The notes: generated from the letters alone by a model not told the origin. A stretch of DNA of 64,000 nucleotides from Galbitalea sp036266835 (GCA_036266835.1 DATAXD010000013.1:1-64000); one strand, 5' to 3'; positions 32,526-41,654 are shown, counted from the stretch's first letter. Numbers and translations: made by a program.

Positions 32526-33829
32526 CTGACACCAGCTCGGGCGACTATCGTTGGATCCCGAGCGCGGGCCTGGTCTTCGGGCTCGTCGCGGGCATCCTGC
32601 TTGTGGGCGCAGGACTGCTGTTCTCGCGACCACAACTCGTTCTTATCGCTGCGCCGATCCTGGTCTCGGTGATTTGGACATACCAGCGGCGGCCCCGAAC
32701 CCAACCGTCGGTCTCGGTCGGGACGACCGTCGCGGCGAGAACGACGAGCCGGGCCGATGTCGCGTATTCGGTCGAGTTCGATGTCCCGTCTGAGGCGGAA
32801 GCGATCGTCGTGCGGCTCTACGAGCGAGGCCGCGAGCGCTCAGAGCTCGTCGTCGATTCCGCCACGGCAGCGCTCCTGAGCGGCGAGATCGAGATTGTCC
32901 ATTCCGGTCCGCAGGAGCTCGTCCGCGTGGATTACCGTTTGGTCGGACCGCAGGGTGGTGTCACGACGGCGCCTGTCGTCGGCCCGCGAAGCAGTCGAGT
33001 CATCCCCCCGCGTCTCCTGCCGCTGCGGCGTCTGCCCTTGCCGTTTCGGATGTTCGGACTCTCGGGCGGCCACGACTCCTCCCGACCCGGAGACGGAGGC
33101 GAGTTCAGGGACATCGGCCAATTCGTGCCGGGAGATCGTCTACGCCGAATCGACTGGAAGGTGACAGTGAGACGCGGCCAGGGTCCCGGCGACCTGTACG
33201 TTCGACGGAGCTTCTCGACAGCTGATGCGACTGTGCTTGTCGTCATGGACAGCAGGGACGAGGTCGCTCAGCTAGTCACCAACCGAAACTCCAACCTCTT
33301 GAAATTTGATTCCGTGACGTCGCTCGATCTCGCTCGCGAAGCAGCGTCGTCGCTCGCGTCGGCATACATTGCAAGCGGCGATCGCGTCGGCTTCCGGGAT
33401 CTCGCCCGCAGCACACGAGTTCTCGCTCCCGCGGGCGGTTCGGCGCAGTTGCACCGGCTGCTGCCGACGATCGCCCAAACCCGCCCGTTCGGAGCACCAC
33501 AGCGTCGCGTGCGCCCGCCGATCATTCCCGCAGGGGCCCTCGTGTACCTACTTTCAACGTTTCTCGACGGCGAGGCCGCGAAAATGGCAGAGCTTTGGCG
33601 GGTCGCCGGACATCGCGTTGTCGCAGTCGACACGCTTCCGCCAACCACGACAGAGGGGCTGCGTTCCGAGCAGCGGGGCGCACTGCGAATCGTGCAACTC
33701 GAGCGAGAGGCGCGCATCCTCGCCCTCGAATCACTCGGGGTGGATATCATCCGCTGGCATCCGATGAACCGGCACTCGCCGGAGTCTCAGCTCGCTGCCC
33801 TCAGCCGCGTCGCAAGGAGAAGGCGATGA
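32522..33829 (+). CDS. DUF58 domain-containing protein
   Basis: This 435-residue protein has two adjacent membrane spans near the N-terminus (about 15-52) and a cytoplasmic DUF58 domain with the family signature EFRDIGQFVPGDRLRRIDWKV (about residues 196-216), followed by a VWA-like fold (VLVVMDSRDE). It is the usual partner of MoxR. The start is GTG overlapping the moxR stop. Such pairs are linked to envelope or stress functions; the exact role is unknown. Confidence 0.85.
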   Translation: MTDTSSGDYRWIPSAGLVFGLVAGILLVGAGLLFSRPQLVLIAAPILVSVIWTYQRRPRTQPSVSVGTTVAARTTSRADVAYSVEFDVPSEAEAIVVRLYERGRERSELVVDSATAALLSGEIEIVHSGPQELVRVDYRLVGPQGGVTTAPVVGPRSSRVIPPRLLPLRRLPLPFRMFGLSGGHDSSRPGDGGEFRDIGQFVPGDRLRRIDWKVTVRRGQGPGDLYVRRSFSTADATVLVVMDSRDEVAQLVTNRNSNLLKFDSVTSLDLAREAASSLASAYIASGDRVGFRDLARSTRVLAPAGGSAQLHRLLPTIAQTRPFGAPQRRVRPPIIPAGALVYLLSTFLDGEAAKMAELWRVAGHRVVAVDTLPPTTTEGLRSEQRGALRIVQLEREARILALESLGVDIIRWHPMNRHSPESQLAALSRVARRRR

Positions 33830-34395
33830 CCGCGTCGGCGCCCGGCCTCGCCGCGCGCCCATCCGTGAGGTTCCGGCCGGCGATCGGACGCAGCATTCCG
33901 GCATCAGTCGTGCGACTCATCCTGGCAGTGGTCATCGTTTTCCTGTGCGTCGCGGTCATCGGCTGGCAACTGTTGCTCGCAGTCGCGCTCGTGTTTGCTC
34001 TCGCCGCGCTCGCTTTTCCTACGGGCCCGATGGCGTGGCTGCTCGCTGGACTGCTGGCGGTAGTCGCTCTCGGCGGTTACGCCCAGCCTCCGGACTGGAG
34101 ATTCTTCGCTGTGCTCGCCGGGGCACACCTGCTGCACCTGGCGGGAATGACCCTGCGCTGGCTGCCCGTCTCGGGACCGGTCCAGTTGCGCGTGCTCGGA
34201 AGGATCCTCCGGACCTTCGTCGTCATCCAGGTTCCGGCGCAAATCGCGTCGCTCCTGGTCCTCACGCTGCTCGCGGGTCGTTCGGTCGTCTCGACTCTGA
34301 GCTCTCCGGCGTTTGGAATCGTCGCCGGTGCGGGACTGCTGCTGCTCGTCGTTGCCGTCGTCATCCCGATAGTCCGGGGCGGCCCCGACCGTTAG
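33826..34395 (+). CDS. Integral membrane protein at the end of the MoxR/DUF58 operon
   Basis: This 189-residue protein has about five hydrophobic segments (VVRLILAVVIVFLCVAVIGW; LLAVALVFALAALAFP; WLLAGLLAVVALGGY; FVVIQVPAQIASLLVLTLLAG; FGIVAGAGLLLLVVAVVIPIV). No family is recognised. The ATGA overlap with the DUF58 gene places it in the same operon. Its stop overlaps the convergent pckG stop by four bases. Confidence 0.65.
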   Translation: MTASAPGLAARPSVRFRPAIGRSIPASVVRLILAVVIVFLCVAVIGWQLLLAVALVFALAALAFPTGPMAWLLAGLLAVVALGGYAQPPDWRFFAVLAGAHLLHLAGMTLRWLPVSGPVQLRVLGRILRTFVVIQVPAQIASLLVLTLLAGRSVVSTLSSPAFGIVAGAGLLLLVVAVVIPIVRGGPDR

Positions 34396-36278
34396 TCGCC
34401 GGCGCGGAGCTTCTCGCGGAGGGTTTCGAGCTCTCCGTACAGTTCGCCGGGAACTCGGCCGCCAAAGGTGTCGAAGTACTCTTCGGTGCTATCCGCTTCG
34501 GCCAGCCAGGCTTCGCGGTCGATCGCGAACAGTTGCTCGAGATCGATGTCTTCGAGCCCCGCGACATCCAGTCCCGACGGCGTCGGAACGTAGCCAAGGG
34601 GTGTCTCGGTCGCCGGAGCGTGGCCGTCCACGCGCGACTGGATCCACTCGAGGACACGGATGTTCTCGCCGAATCCCGGCCACAGGAACGAGCCGTCGTC
34701 GCCCTTGCGGAACCAGTTGACCTGGAATACGCGGGGAACCTTGGCGCCCTGACGCAACTTGCGACCGAAGTTCAGCCAGTGCTGCCAGTGATCGGCCATG
34801 TTGTATCCGCAGAACGGGAGCATGGCGAACGGATCGCGTCGCAGCTCCCCAACAGTGCCTTCAGCGGCCGCCGTTTGCTCCGAAGAGATCGTGGCGCCCA
34901 GGAAGACGCCATGGTCCCAATCGCGCGCCTCTACCACCAAGGGCACGTTGGAAGCACGACGGCCGCCGAAGATTATCGCGTCGATGACGACGCCGTCCGG
35001 ATGCTGCCAGTCGCTCGCGATGGACGGGCACTGTTGAGCAGCAACGGTAAAACGAGAGTTCGGATGCGCGGCGGTGGTCCCTGTTCTCGGGGTCCAGTCG
35101 TCGCCGCGCCAGTCGATGAGGTGAGCCGGCGGAACATCCGACAGGCCCTCCCACCAGACATCGCCGTCGTCGCGCAGGGCGACGTTGGTGAAGATCGTGT
35201 TTCCCCAGAGCATGTCGATCGCCGTGGGGTTGGTCTTTGGACCGGTACCCGGGGCGACACCGAAGAAGCCGGCTTCCGGGTTGATCGCGCGCAGGTGGCC
35301 GTCTGGTCCCTGGCGCAGCCACGCGATGTCGTCGCCGATGGTTTCGACGGTCCATCCGGGCAGAGTCGAAGTGAGCATCGCGAAGTTCGTCTTGCCGCAG
35401 GCACTGGGGAATGCGGCCGCGACGTGCATGGAGCGACCCTCCGGATTGGTGACCCGCAGGATCAGCATGTGCTCGGCTAGCCAGCCCTCGTCGCGGGCCA
35501 TCACCGAGGCGATGCGCAGCGCGAACGATTTCTTGGCAAGGATGGCGTTGCCGCCGTAGGCCGAGCCGTAGGACCAGATCTCCCGGTCCTCGGGGAAGTG
35601 CGTGATGTACTTCGTGGAGTTGCACGGCCATGGCACATCTTCCTGGCCGACCTCGAGCGGTGCGCCGACGCTGTGCACGGCAGCAACCCATTCGACGCCG
35701 GGCGTGATGCGCTCGAGCGCATCGCTGCCCATCCGCGTCATGATGCGCAGGTTCGCGACGACATACGGCGAATCCGTGACTTGCACGCCCAGCTTCGCGA
35801 AGCGCGAGCCGACCGGCCCCATCGAGAAGGGCACGACGTACATCGTGCGGCCGCGCATGCTTCCGTCGAACAGCGGCTCGAGAGTTGCGCGCATTTCGGC
35901 CGGGGCGACCCAGTTGTTCGTCGGGCCGGCATCCTCCTCGCGCTCGCTGCAGATGAAGGTGCGGTCTTCGACCCGCGCGACATCGTTCGGGTCGCTGCGA
36001 GCCAGGAAGCTGAAGGGCCGGTACTCGGGATTGAGGCGGATGAGCGTGCCCTGCGCCACGAGCTCCTTGGTGAGGCGATCGAATTCCGAGGCGCTGCCAT
36101 CGCACCACACAACATGGTCGGGCATGGTGATCGCGGCAATATTCGCGACCCACTCGATGACTCGGATGTCGGTGCCGACCGGGCTCGTGAAGTGTGGCGC
36201 TGCTTCACGGGTCGAAGTGGGGGTGCTCGCCGCGCTCGTGGGCGGCGTGGCCTTCCGGGGCTCGATTGTGGTAGTCAT
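34392..36278 (-). CDS. pckG: Phosphoenolpyruvate carboxykinase (GTP)
   Basis: This 628-residue GTP-dependent PEP carboxykinase converts oxaloacetate to PEP, or the reverse, linking the TCA cycle and gluconeogenesis. The Cys-containing P-loop AFPSACGKTNFAM lies near residue 290-300, and YGGNAILAKKSFALRIAS and GDDIAWLRQ are further family motifs. ATG 36278 was chosen; a GTG eight codons upstream (36302) is possible. It is divergent from the ScfR-type regulator at 36401, which may control it. It also fits the island: pyruvate and propionate breakdown feed this node. Confidence 0.95.
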   Translation of the reverse strand: MTTTIEPRKATPPTSAASTPTSTREAAPHFTSPVGTDIRVIEWVANIAAITMPDHVVWCDGSASEFDRLTKELVAQGTLIRLNPEYRPFSFLARSDPNDVARVEDRTFICSEREEDAGPTNNWVAPAEMRATLEPLFDGSMRGRTMYVVPFSMGPVGSRFAKLGVQVTDSPYVVANLRIMTRMGSDALERITPGVEWVAAVHSVGAPLEVGQEDVPWPCNSTKYITHFPEDREIWSYGSAYGGNAILAKKSFALRIASVMARDEGWLAEHMLILRVTNPEGRSMHVAAAFPSACGKTNFAMLTSTLPGWTVETIGDDIAWLRQGPDGHLRAINPEAGFFGVAPGTGPKTNPTAIDMLWGNTIFTNVALRDDGDVWWEGLSDVPPAHLIDWRGDDWTPRTGTTAAHPNSRFTVAAQQCPSIASDWQHPDGVVIDAIIFGGRRASNVPLVVEARDWDHGVFLGATISSEQTAAAEGTVGELRRDPFAMLPFCGYNMADHWQHWLNFGRKLRQGAKVPRVFQVNWFRKGDDGSFLWPGFGENIRVLEWIQSRVDGHAPATETPLGYVPTPSGLDVAGLEDIDLEQLFAIDREAWLAEADSTEEYFDTFGGRVPGELYGELETLREKLRAGD

Positions 36279-36368
36279 CTCGCGTCTCTCGGTCGATTTC
36301 ACGGTCGTTGTGCGCTCTTTTTATAGCCTGCGCCGAGAATTGGCCCAGATTTTCGAATCCGTGGCGTT

Positions 36369-36384
36369 AAGAATCATCATTCTT
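36369..36384. promoter_or_regulatory. Inverted repeat in the pckG-regulator divergent promoter
   Basis: AAGAAT-CATC-ATTCTT is a perfect 6-4-6 inverted repeat. A third AAGAAT half-site at 36397-36402 runs into the start codon of the regulator gene. The position suits autoregulation and control of pckG by the ScfR-type protein. Confidence 0.5.
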
Positions 36385-36400
36385 TAGCTATTGTTCAAGA

Positions 36401-37825
36401 ATGAGTGACCTGGCGACCCTCGGACAGAGAATTCGACACTTTCGTACCGCCCGCGGGCTGACGCTCGACGAGCTCGGCAGCGCCGTCGGGATCGCCGGCA
36501 GCCAGCTCTCCCTGATGGAGAACGGCAAACGCGAACCGCGCCTGTCGCTGCTCACGAAGGTTGCGGAGGCGCTGGACATCCAGGTTTCCGACCTTCTATC
36601 TGATGAGCCACCGTCCGCGCGCGCCGCGCTCGAGATCCGTCTCGATCAATTGCAGCAGGGCGCCCTGTACTCGTCGCTCGGACTGCCGGCGGTTCGTCCC
36701 GGCCGGGCGATGACGGATGACACGCTGCGCGTCCTGGTGGGCCTGCACACCGAACTGGCCCGTCGAGCCCGCGAGGCGATCGCGACTCCCGAAGAGGCAC
36801 GTCGCGCGAACACCGAGCTGCGCCAACTCATGCGCACCAAGAACAACTACCTGCCCGACATCGACAAGCTCGCCCAGGAGCTCGTCGGCAAGGTTGGATA
36901 CTCCCGCGGTGCGATCACCCACCGTGCCGTCGCCGAGATGGCCACCCAGCTGGGCTTCGAGCTCGTGCACGTGCCCGACCTGCCACATTCCGCGCGGTCG
37001 GTCACGGATCTGGAGAACGGCCGCATCTACCTTCCGCCGGCCTCGATTCCGGGCGGCCACGGCATCCGTTCGATGGCGCTTCAGGCCGTCGCACATCGGC
37101 TGCTCCAACACCACGAGCCCCGCAGTTACGCGGAGTTCCTGCAGCAGCGCCTCGAGATCAACTATTTCGCCACTGCTTGCCTGATGCCGCTAAAGCAGTC
37201 GGTGGAGTTTCTCGAGACGGCGAAGGCGGACCGCAACATCGCGGTCGAGGATTACCGCGACGCGTTTGGCGTCACCCACGAGGCGGCGGCTCTGCGCTTC
37301 ACCAACCTCGCGACCTCGCACCTCGACCTGAACGTGCACTTCCTGCGGGTGAGCGACGACGGCGCGGTCGCGAAGGCATATGAAAACGACGGACTGCGCT
37401 TGCCGGTGGATGTGACGGGCTCGACCGAGGGCCAGCTGGTGTGTCGGTACTGGGCGGCGCGCCAGGCGTTCGACCGCACCAACCGAACGACCGAGTTTTA
37501 CCAGTACACGGACACCCCGGAGGGCACGTTCTGGGAGTCGAGCCAGACCGGCACCTCCGCGAGCGAAGAGTTCTCCATCACGATCGGCGTGCCGTTCGCG
37601 CACGCCAAGTGGTTTCGCGGGCGGGAGACCACCAACCGAACTCTCTCTCGGTGCCCGGACGTCAGTTGCTGCCGGGCTCCTTCGAACGAGCTCGCGCAGC
37701 GTTGGGAGGGCAAGGCGTGGACCAGCGCCAAGCTGCACGCCCACATCCTGTCGCCGCTGCCGAGCGGCACATTTCCCGGAGTGGATGACCAGGAGCTCTA
37801 CGCGTTTCTCGATGCGCACGCCTAG
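36401..37825 (+). CDS. ScfR-family (RamB/PrpR-like) transcriptional regulator
   Basis: This 474-residue short-chain fatty acyl metabolism regulator has an XRE helix-turn-helix (residues 7-62, LTLDELGSAVGIAGSQLSLMENG), an IrrE-like middle region (about 155-290, where no HExxH is kept, so no protease activity is expected), and a C-terminal DUF2083-type domain with a CPDVSCCR Cys cluster around residue 417. Relatives control acetate, propionate and glyoxylate metabolism in corynebacteria and mycobacteria. It is divergent from pckG. No ribosome binding site precedes the ATG, and the inverted repeat lies 17 bases away, so the transcript may be leaderless. Confidence 0.87.
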   Translation: MSDLATLGQRIRHFRTARGLTLDELGSAVGIAGSQLSLMENGKREPRLSLLTKVAEALDIQVSDLLSDEPPSARAALEIRLDQLQQGALYSSLGLPAVRPGRAMTDDTLRVLVGLHTELARRAREAIATPEEARRANTELRQLMRTKNNYLPDIDKLAQELVGKVGYSRGAITHRAVAEMATQLGFELVHVPDLPHSARSVTDLENGRIYLPPASIPGGHGIRSMALQAVAHRLLQHHEPRSYAEFLQQRLEINYFATACLMPLKQSVEFLETAKADRNIAVEDYRDAFGVTHEAAALRFTNLATSHLDLNVHFLRVSDDGAVAKAYENDGLRLPVDVTGSTEGQLVCRYWAARQAFDRTNRTTEFYQYTDTPEGTFWESSQTGTSASEEFSITIGVPFAHAKWFRGRETTNRTLSRCPDVSCCRAPSNELAQRWEGKAWTSAKLHAHILSPLPSGTFPGVDDQELYAFLDAHA

Positions 37826-37915
37826 CCCAATCCTCGACGCGCCAATTGCCGAATCGGCAGGCAGCAGTGCAATACTCAGTCCCGTCGCGATACCGGTTTT
37901 TCGAGGAGTGTGCCA

Positions 37916-39103
37916 GTGCCAGCAGCAGTGACCGAGACCGTCGGAGTCGTTCGGGAGAGTGCCGCTGGTGAGCGAAGAGTCGCTCTCGATCCCGCCGCCG
38001 TGGCGTCGCTGACGAAGCTCGGCCGCGTAGTCATCGTGGAGCGCGGAGCGGGCGAGGCCGCACGATTCCCGGATGCGCAATACGAGGCATCCGGCGCGAA
38101 GCTCGGATCGCGGAAGGAAGTGCTCGACAAGGCGGGGATTGTCGCTGTGGTGCGACCGCCGGACGCCAAACTGCTCGCCGCCCTGCGCGCAAAGCAGACG
38201 GTCGTCGGCCTCCTCGATCCGCTGCACAATCTTCCGGTCGTGACGGATCTCGCCAAACGCGGGATCACGGCGGTCGCCTTCGAGCTTCTCCCGCGAACGG
38301 TCAGTCGGGCGCAATCGATGGATGCACTCAGCTCGCAGGCGAGTGCGGCGGGTTATCGTGCTGCGATCGTCGCCGCCGAGTCCTTCGCCCGCTACCTGCC
38401 CATGATGATCACGGCATCCGGTACCGCGACTCCGGCGAAGGTCCTGGTCATCGGCACGGGAGTCGCGGGCCTGCAGGCGATCGCGACCGCTCGGCGCCTG
38501 GGCGCGGTGGTCACCGGGTACGACGTGCGCGCGGCATCCCGCGGCGAAGTCGAGTCGCTCGGCGCAAACTTCATGACGTCATCCATCAGCGAAGGCGCGG
38601 GCGCCGGTGGATACGCGCGCGCGATGACCGCCGAGGAGCGCGCGGAGCAACAGGCCGAACTCTCCGCGGCGCTGAAAGGCTTCGACATCATCATCACGAC
38701 GGCGAAGGTTCCCGGGCAGGCGCCACCCGTTCTCGTCTCCAAAGAGGCACTCGCGACTCTCCGCTCGGGGACCGTCTGTGTCGACCTCGGCTCGAGCGAA
38801 CTCGGTGGAAATGTCGCCGGGTCAGTTCCCGACACGACCACGGTCACGACCGGCGGTGTCACGATCATCGGAGCGGGCGAGCTCGCGGCGGAGCTGCCGG
38901 CATCCTCGTCTCAGATGTATGGCCGAAACGTGGTGTCGGTGCTCGGCTCGCTGTTTCCGCAGGGCATTCTCGAACTCGATCCGGATGACGAGGTGCATCA
39001 GAACATCGTCGTGACGCACGACGGGGATGTGCGGAACGCCGCGGTTCGGGCCGCACTCAAACTCGATCCGCTGCCCACTACAGAGAAGGTGACCAACTCA
39101 TGA
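37916..39103 (+). CDS. pntAA: NAD(P) transhydrogenase subunit alpha part 1 (NAD-binding)
   Basis: This protein of about 395 residues is the NAD(H)-binding domain I of the proton-translocating transhydrogenase, which passes hydride between NADH and NADP+. It shows RESAAGERRVALDP near the N-terminus, KVLVIGTGVAGLQAIATARRLGA for nucleotide binding, and IITTAKVPGQAPPVLVS. GTG 37916 is preferred to GTG 37910 because GAGGAG (37903-37908) is then seven bases away. The three subunits are separate genes joined by ATGA overlaps, as in many actinobacteria. Confidence 0.92.
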   Translation: MPAAVTETVGVVRESAAGERRVALDPAAVASLTKLGRVVIVERGAGEAARFPDAQYEASGAKLGSRKEVLDKAGIVAVVRPPDAKLLAALRAKQTVVGLLDPLHNLPVVTDLAKRGITAVAFELLPRTVSRAQSMDALSSQASAAGYRAAIVAAESFARYLPMMITASGTATPAKVLVIGTGVAGLQAIATARRLGAVVTGYDVRAASRGEVESLGANFMTSSISEGAGAGGYARAMTAEERAEQQAELSAALKGFDIIITTAKVPGQAPPVLVSKEALATLRSGTVCVDLGSSELGGNVAGSVPDTTTVTTGGVTIIGAGELAAELPASSSQMYGRNVVSVLGSLFPQGILELDPDDEVHQNIVVTHDGDVRNAAVRAALKLDPLPTTEKVTNS

Positions 39104-39426
39104 CGGTCCAGCTTTTCGGCAATCTCGCGATCTTCGTGCTGAGCCTGCTCGTCGGCTTCGAGGTCATCAGCAAGATACCGACGACACTGCACACGCCGAT
39201 GATGTCCGGCGCGAACGCCATTCACGGCGTCGTGCTCGCCGGGTCGATCGTGATTGCTTCGCTTGCCGACAGTCCGGCCGGCTACGTGCTGGCCTTCGTC
39301 GCTGGCGCGCTCGGCGCCGCCAACGTCTTCGGCGGGTATGTCGTGACCGATCGGATGCTGCAGATGTTCAACCGACCCAAGGCTCCGCCCGCGCCGGCCA
39401 AGAGTTCACCGGAGGATGCATCATGA
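39100..39426 (+). CDS. pntAB: NAD(P) transhydrogenase subunit alpha part 2 (membrane)
   Basis: This 108-residue membrane subunit has three hydrophobic spans (LAIFVLSLLVGFEVI; GANAIHGVVLAGSIVIASL; YVLAFVAGALGAANVFGGYVVTDRML). It supplies the first part of the proton-conducting domain. The motif TPMMSGANAIHGVV is characteristic. It overlaps both neighbours as ATGA. Confidence 0.92.
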   Translation: MTVQLFGNLAIFVLSLLVGFEVISKIPTTLHTPMMSGANAIHGVVLAGSIVIASLADSPAGYVLAFVAGALGAANVFGGYVVTDRMLQMFNRPKAPPAPAKSSPEDAS

Positions 39427-40841
39427 CCGCGCTCGCCTTCGTGATCGGACTCCTCTATCTGCTCGCCGCATCGCTGTTCGTCGTCGGGCTGCACCTGATG
39501 CGGGCGCCGTCGACCGCGCGCCGCGGCAACTACATCTCCGCCGTGGGAATGATCATCGCCGTCGTTGCGACGATCGTCGTTGCGGTCGTCACTGGTGCGC
39601 ACAGCGTCTGGGGATGGATCGCGCTCGCCGCCGGCCTGGTTGTCGGCGCACTCTTCGGTGCTATCCGCGCGCGCACGGTCAAGATGACCGACATGCCGCA
39701 GCTGGTGAGCGTCTTCAACTCGGTGGGTGGTGGAGCGGCCGCCGCGGTCGCGTTTGCCGAGTTCGTCCTGTCGATCGGGGGCACTCCGCTTCAGGTGAGC
39801 GAGTCGATTCCCGTCGTTCTGGACGTGCTGATCGGCTGCGTCACGTTCTCGGGTTCGCTGATTGCCGCAGGCAAACTGCAGGGCGTCATCCCGGGTAGTC
39901 CGATCACCTTCCCGGGTGCACGGATCCTCAACGTGCTCGTCGTTCTGGTCGCGGTTGCCGCGGGAGTACTCGTCATCATGTACCCGACGAACCTGTGGTT
40001 GCTCGTAATCGAGGCTGCTGCGGCGCTGATCTTCGGTGTGCTGATGGTGCTGCCGATCGGTGGGGCCGATGCTCCGGTCATCGTGTCTCTGCTGAACGCG
40101 TTCACGGGGCTCGCGGTCGCGATGGCCGGGTTCGCGATCAACAACCAGGCCCTGATCATCGGTGGTGCACTGGTTGGCGCGGCCGGAACCATCCTGACGC
40201 TCCAGATGGCGAAGGCGATGAACCGGTCGGTGGGCGCGATCGTGCTCGGCGGATTCGGAACCGCGGACAACGCGTCCGGCGCATCCGTAAACCAGGACAT
40301 GACCGGCGTGCGTGAGGTCGTCGCCGATGATGTGGCGCTGCAGCTGGCCTACGCTCAGCGCGTGCTCATTGTCCCCGGTTTCGGGCTTGCGGCCTCGCAG
40401 GCCCAGTACGAGCTGGCAGAGCTGTCGGGCCTCCTCATCAAGCACGGTGTCGACGTGAAGTATGCCATCCATCCGGTCGCCGGTCGCATGCCCGGGCACA
40501 TGAACGTGTTGCTCGCCGAAGCGAACGTGCCATACGACCAGATGCTGCAGCTGGAAGAGGCGAACGCGGCATTCGACAACTGCGATGTCGCGCTGGTGAT
40601 CGGCGCAAACGACGTGTGCAATCCGATGGCCCGACAGAAGGGCAATCCGGTCTCGGGCATGCCGATTTTGGATGTCGACCACGCAAGGGCCGTCGTTGTG
40701 ATCAAGCGATCGATGAGTTTTGGATACGCGGGCATCCCGAATCCGCTCTACACGGATGCCAAGAGCGGCATGTTCTTCGCGGACGCGAAGGCGGGCCTCG
40801 GCGACATACTCACGGCCACCAAGGAATACGTAAGCGCCTAG
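39423..40841 (+). CDS. pntB: NAD(P) transhydrogenase subunit beta
   Basis: This 472-residue protein has an N-terminal membrane domain of about eight to nine spans and a C-terminal NADP(H)-binding domain (VLIVPGFGLAASQAQYELAEL; KYAIHPVAGRMPGHMNVLLAEA; GANDVCNPMA; KRSMSFGYAGIPNPLY). It completes the transhydrogenase and supplies NADPH. The ATGA overlap with pntAB indicates one operon. Confidence 0.94.
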   Translation: MTALAFVIGLLYLLAASLFVVGLHLMRAPSTARRGNYISAVGMIIAVVATIVVAVVTGAHSVWGWIALAAGLVVGALFGAIRARTVKMTDMPQLVSVFNSVGGGAAAAVAFAEFVLSIGGTPLQVSESIPVVLDVLIGCVTFSGSLIAAGKLQGVIPGSPITFPGARILNVLVVLVAVAAGVLVIMYPTNLWLLVIEAAAALIFGVLMVLPIGGADAPVIVSLLNAFTGLAVAMAGFAINNQALIIGGALVGAAGTILTLQMAKAMNRSVGAIVLGGFGTADNASGASVNQDMTGVREVVADDVALQLAYAQRVLIVPGFGLAASQAQYELAELSGLLIKHGVDVKYAIHPVAGRMPGHMNVLLAEANVPYDQMLQLEEANAAFDNCDVALVIGANDVCNPMARQKGNPVSGMPILDVDHARAVVVIKRSMSFGYAGIPNPLYTDAKSGMFFADAKAGLGDILTATKEYVSA

Positions 40842-40953
40842 TTTTGGGGGCGCGCTCGGGTCGCCGAGTTCGCCAGCAACGCCAATCCCCTGTTACCGTG
40901 AGTATTGGACCTGGGGCGAATCGTCGGCGTGTGTCCGCATATACGGAACCTTC

Positions 40954-41568
40954 ATGAGACCTATTCCTAACCTTCGCATCGCGCTCGCGGTCTTCACTCT
41001 CGTCGCCGTACCCGCGGTCGCCCCGCCTCGTCAGGCGAGCGCCGACTCGCTCTATAACGCCGCGCACTCCCAGATCCTCTCGGTGAATGGCGCGGTAAAG
41101 GCGGTCAAGCTCACGCCTACGAAGTACTCGGCGACGCCCGGATTCCAGAGCCTCGCCGAGGGTGGCACAAACTACGACTGGGCCAAGCTCGTGCTGCTCG
41201 CCGGTGGGTGGCCGATGAGCAAAAGCAACGTGACGGTGATTCTGCGCTGGATGCGCCAGGAGAACGGCGCCAACAACTGGTGGAACCGAAACAACCCGCT
41301 GAACAATAGCTACGGTGCACCGGGCGCCGGTGGAACCGGGCACTACGCCAATCTCATCATCGCCGCGCAGAAGGTTGCCGGTGCGTTGCACGCGGGAGCC
41401 GGCGGAGGCTATTCCGGGATCGTCAGCGCGCTGGCCGCATCCTCGTCACCGGGAGTCACGGCGCAGGCAATTTGGGCGTCGTTCTGGTCGACCAGCCACT
41501 ATGCGAACGGCACCCACTGGAGCACGGCTCCGGTTCCGGTAGTAAAGGCGCCCGCCGGCGACTGGTAG
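40954..41568 (+). CDS. Small secreted protein, possible cell-wall-active enzyme
   Basis: This 204-residue protein has a Sec signal peptide (MRPIPNLRIALAVFTLVAVPAVA, cleavage probably after AxA near residue 30 before DSLYNAA). The mature part has WAKLVLLAGGWPMSKSNVTVILRWMRQENG, NNWWNRNNPLNNSYG and HYANLIIAAQKVAGAL, a pattern reminiscent of lysozyme-like muralytic folds with a conserved Glu in RQENG. The family is not firmly identified. It stands alone between pntB and the tandem repeat/tRNA. Confidence 0.6.
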   Translation: MRPIPNLRIALAVFTLVAVPAVAPPRQASADSLYNAAHSQILSVNGAVKAVKLTPTKYSATPGFQSLAEGGTNYDWAKLVLLAGGWPMSKSNVTVILRWMRQENGANNWWNRNNPLNNSYGAPGAGGTGHYANLIIAAQKVAGALHAGAGGGYSGIVSALAASSSPGVTAQAIWASFWSTSHYANGTHWSTAPVPVVKAPAGDW

Positions 41569-41575
41569 CGCTATC

Positions 41576-41654
41576 GATGGTCGAGTAGCGAGCGCCAGCG
41601 GCGCCGTACTGATGGTCGAGTAGCGAGCGCCAGCGGCGCGCGCGTATCGAGACC
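41576..41654. repeat. Tandem direct repeat of a dispersed palindromic element
   Basis: A 29-base unit beginning GATGGTCGAGTAGCGAGCGC occurs at 41576-41604 and again exactly at 41611-41639, separated by six bases. The second copy is followed by GCGCGTATCGAGACC, which pairs loosely with GGTCGAGTAGCGAGCGC, so each element can fold into a hairpin. Elements of this style are scattered through Microbacteriaceae intergenic regions (recalled, not checked). Confidence 0.75.

Noticed and set aside
40842..40953. Possible riboswitch upstream of the secreted protein gene
   Set aside because: Cyclic-di-AMP riboswitches often precede wall-hydrolase genes in actinobacteria, but the short 112-base gap does not show the expected conserved segments.
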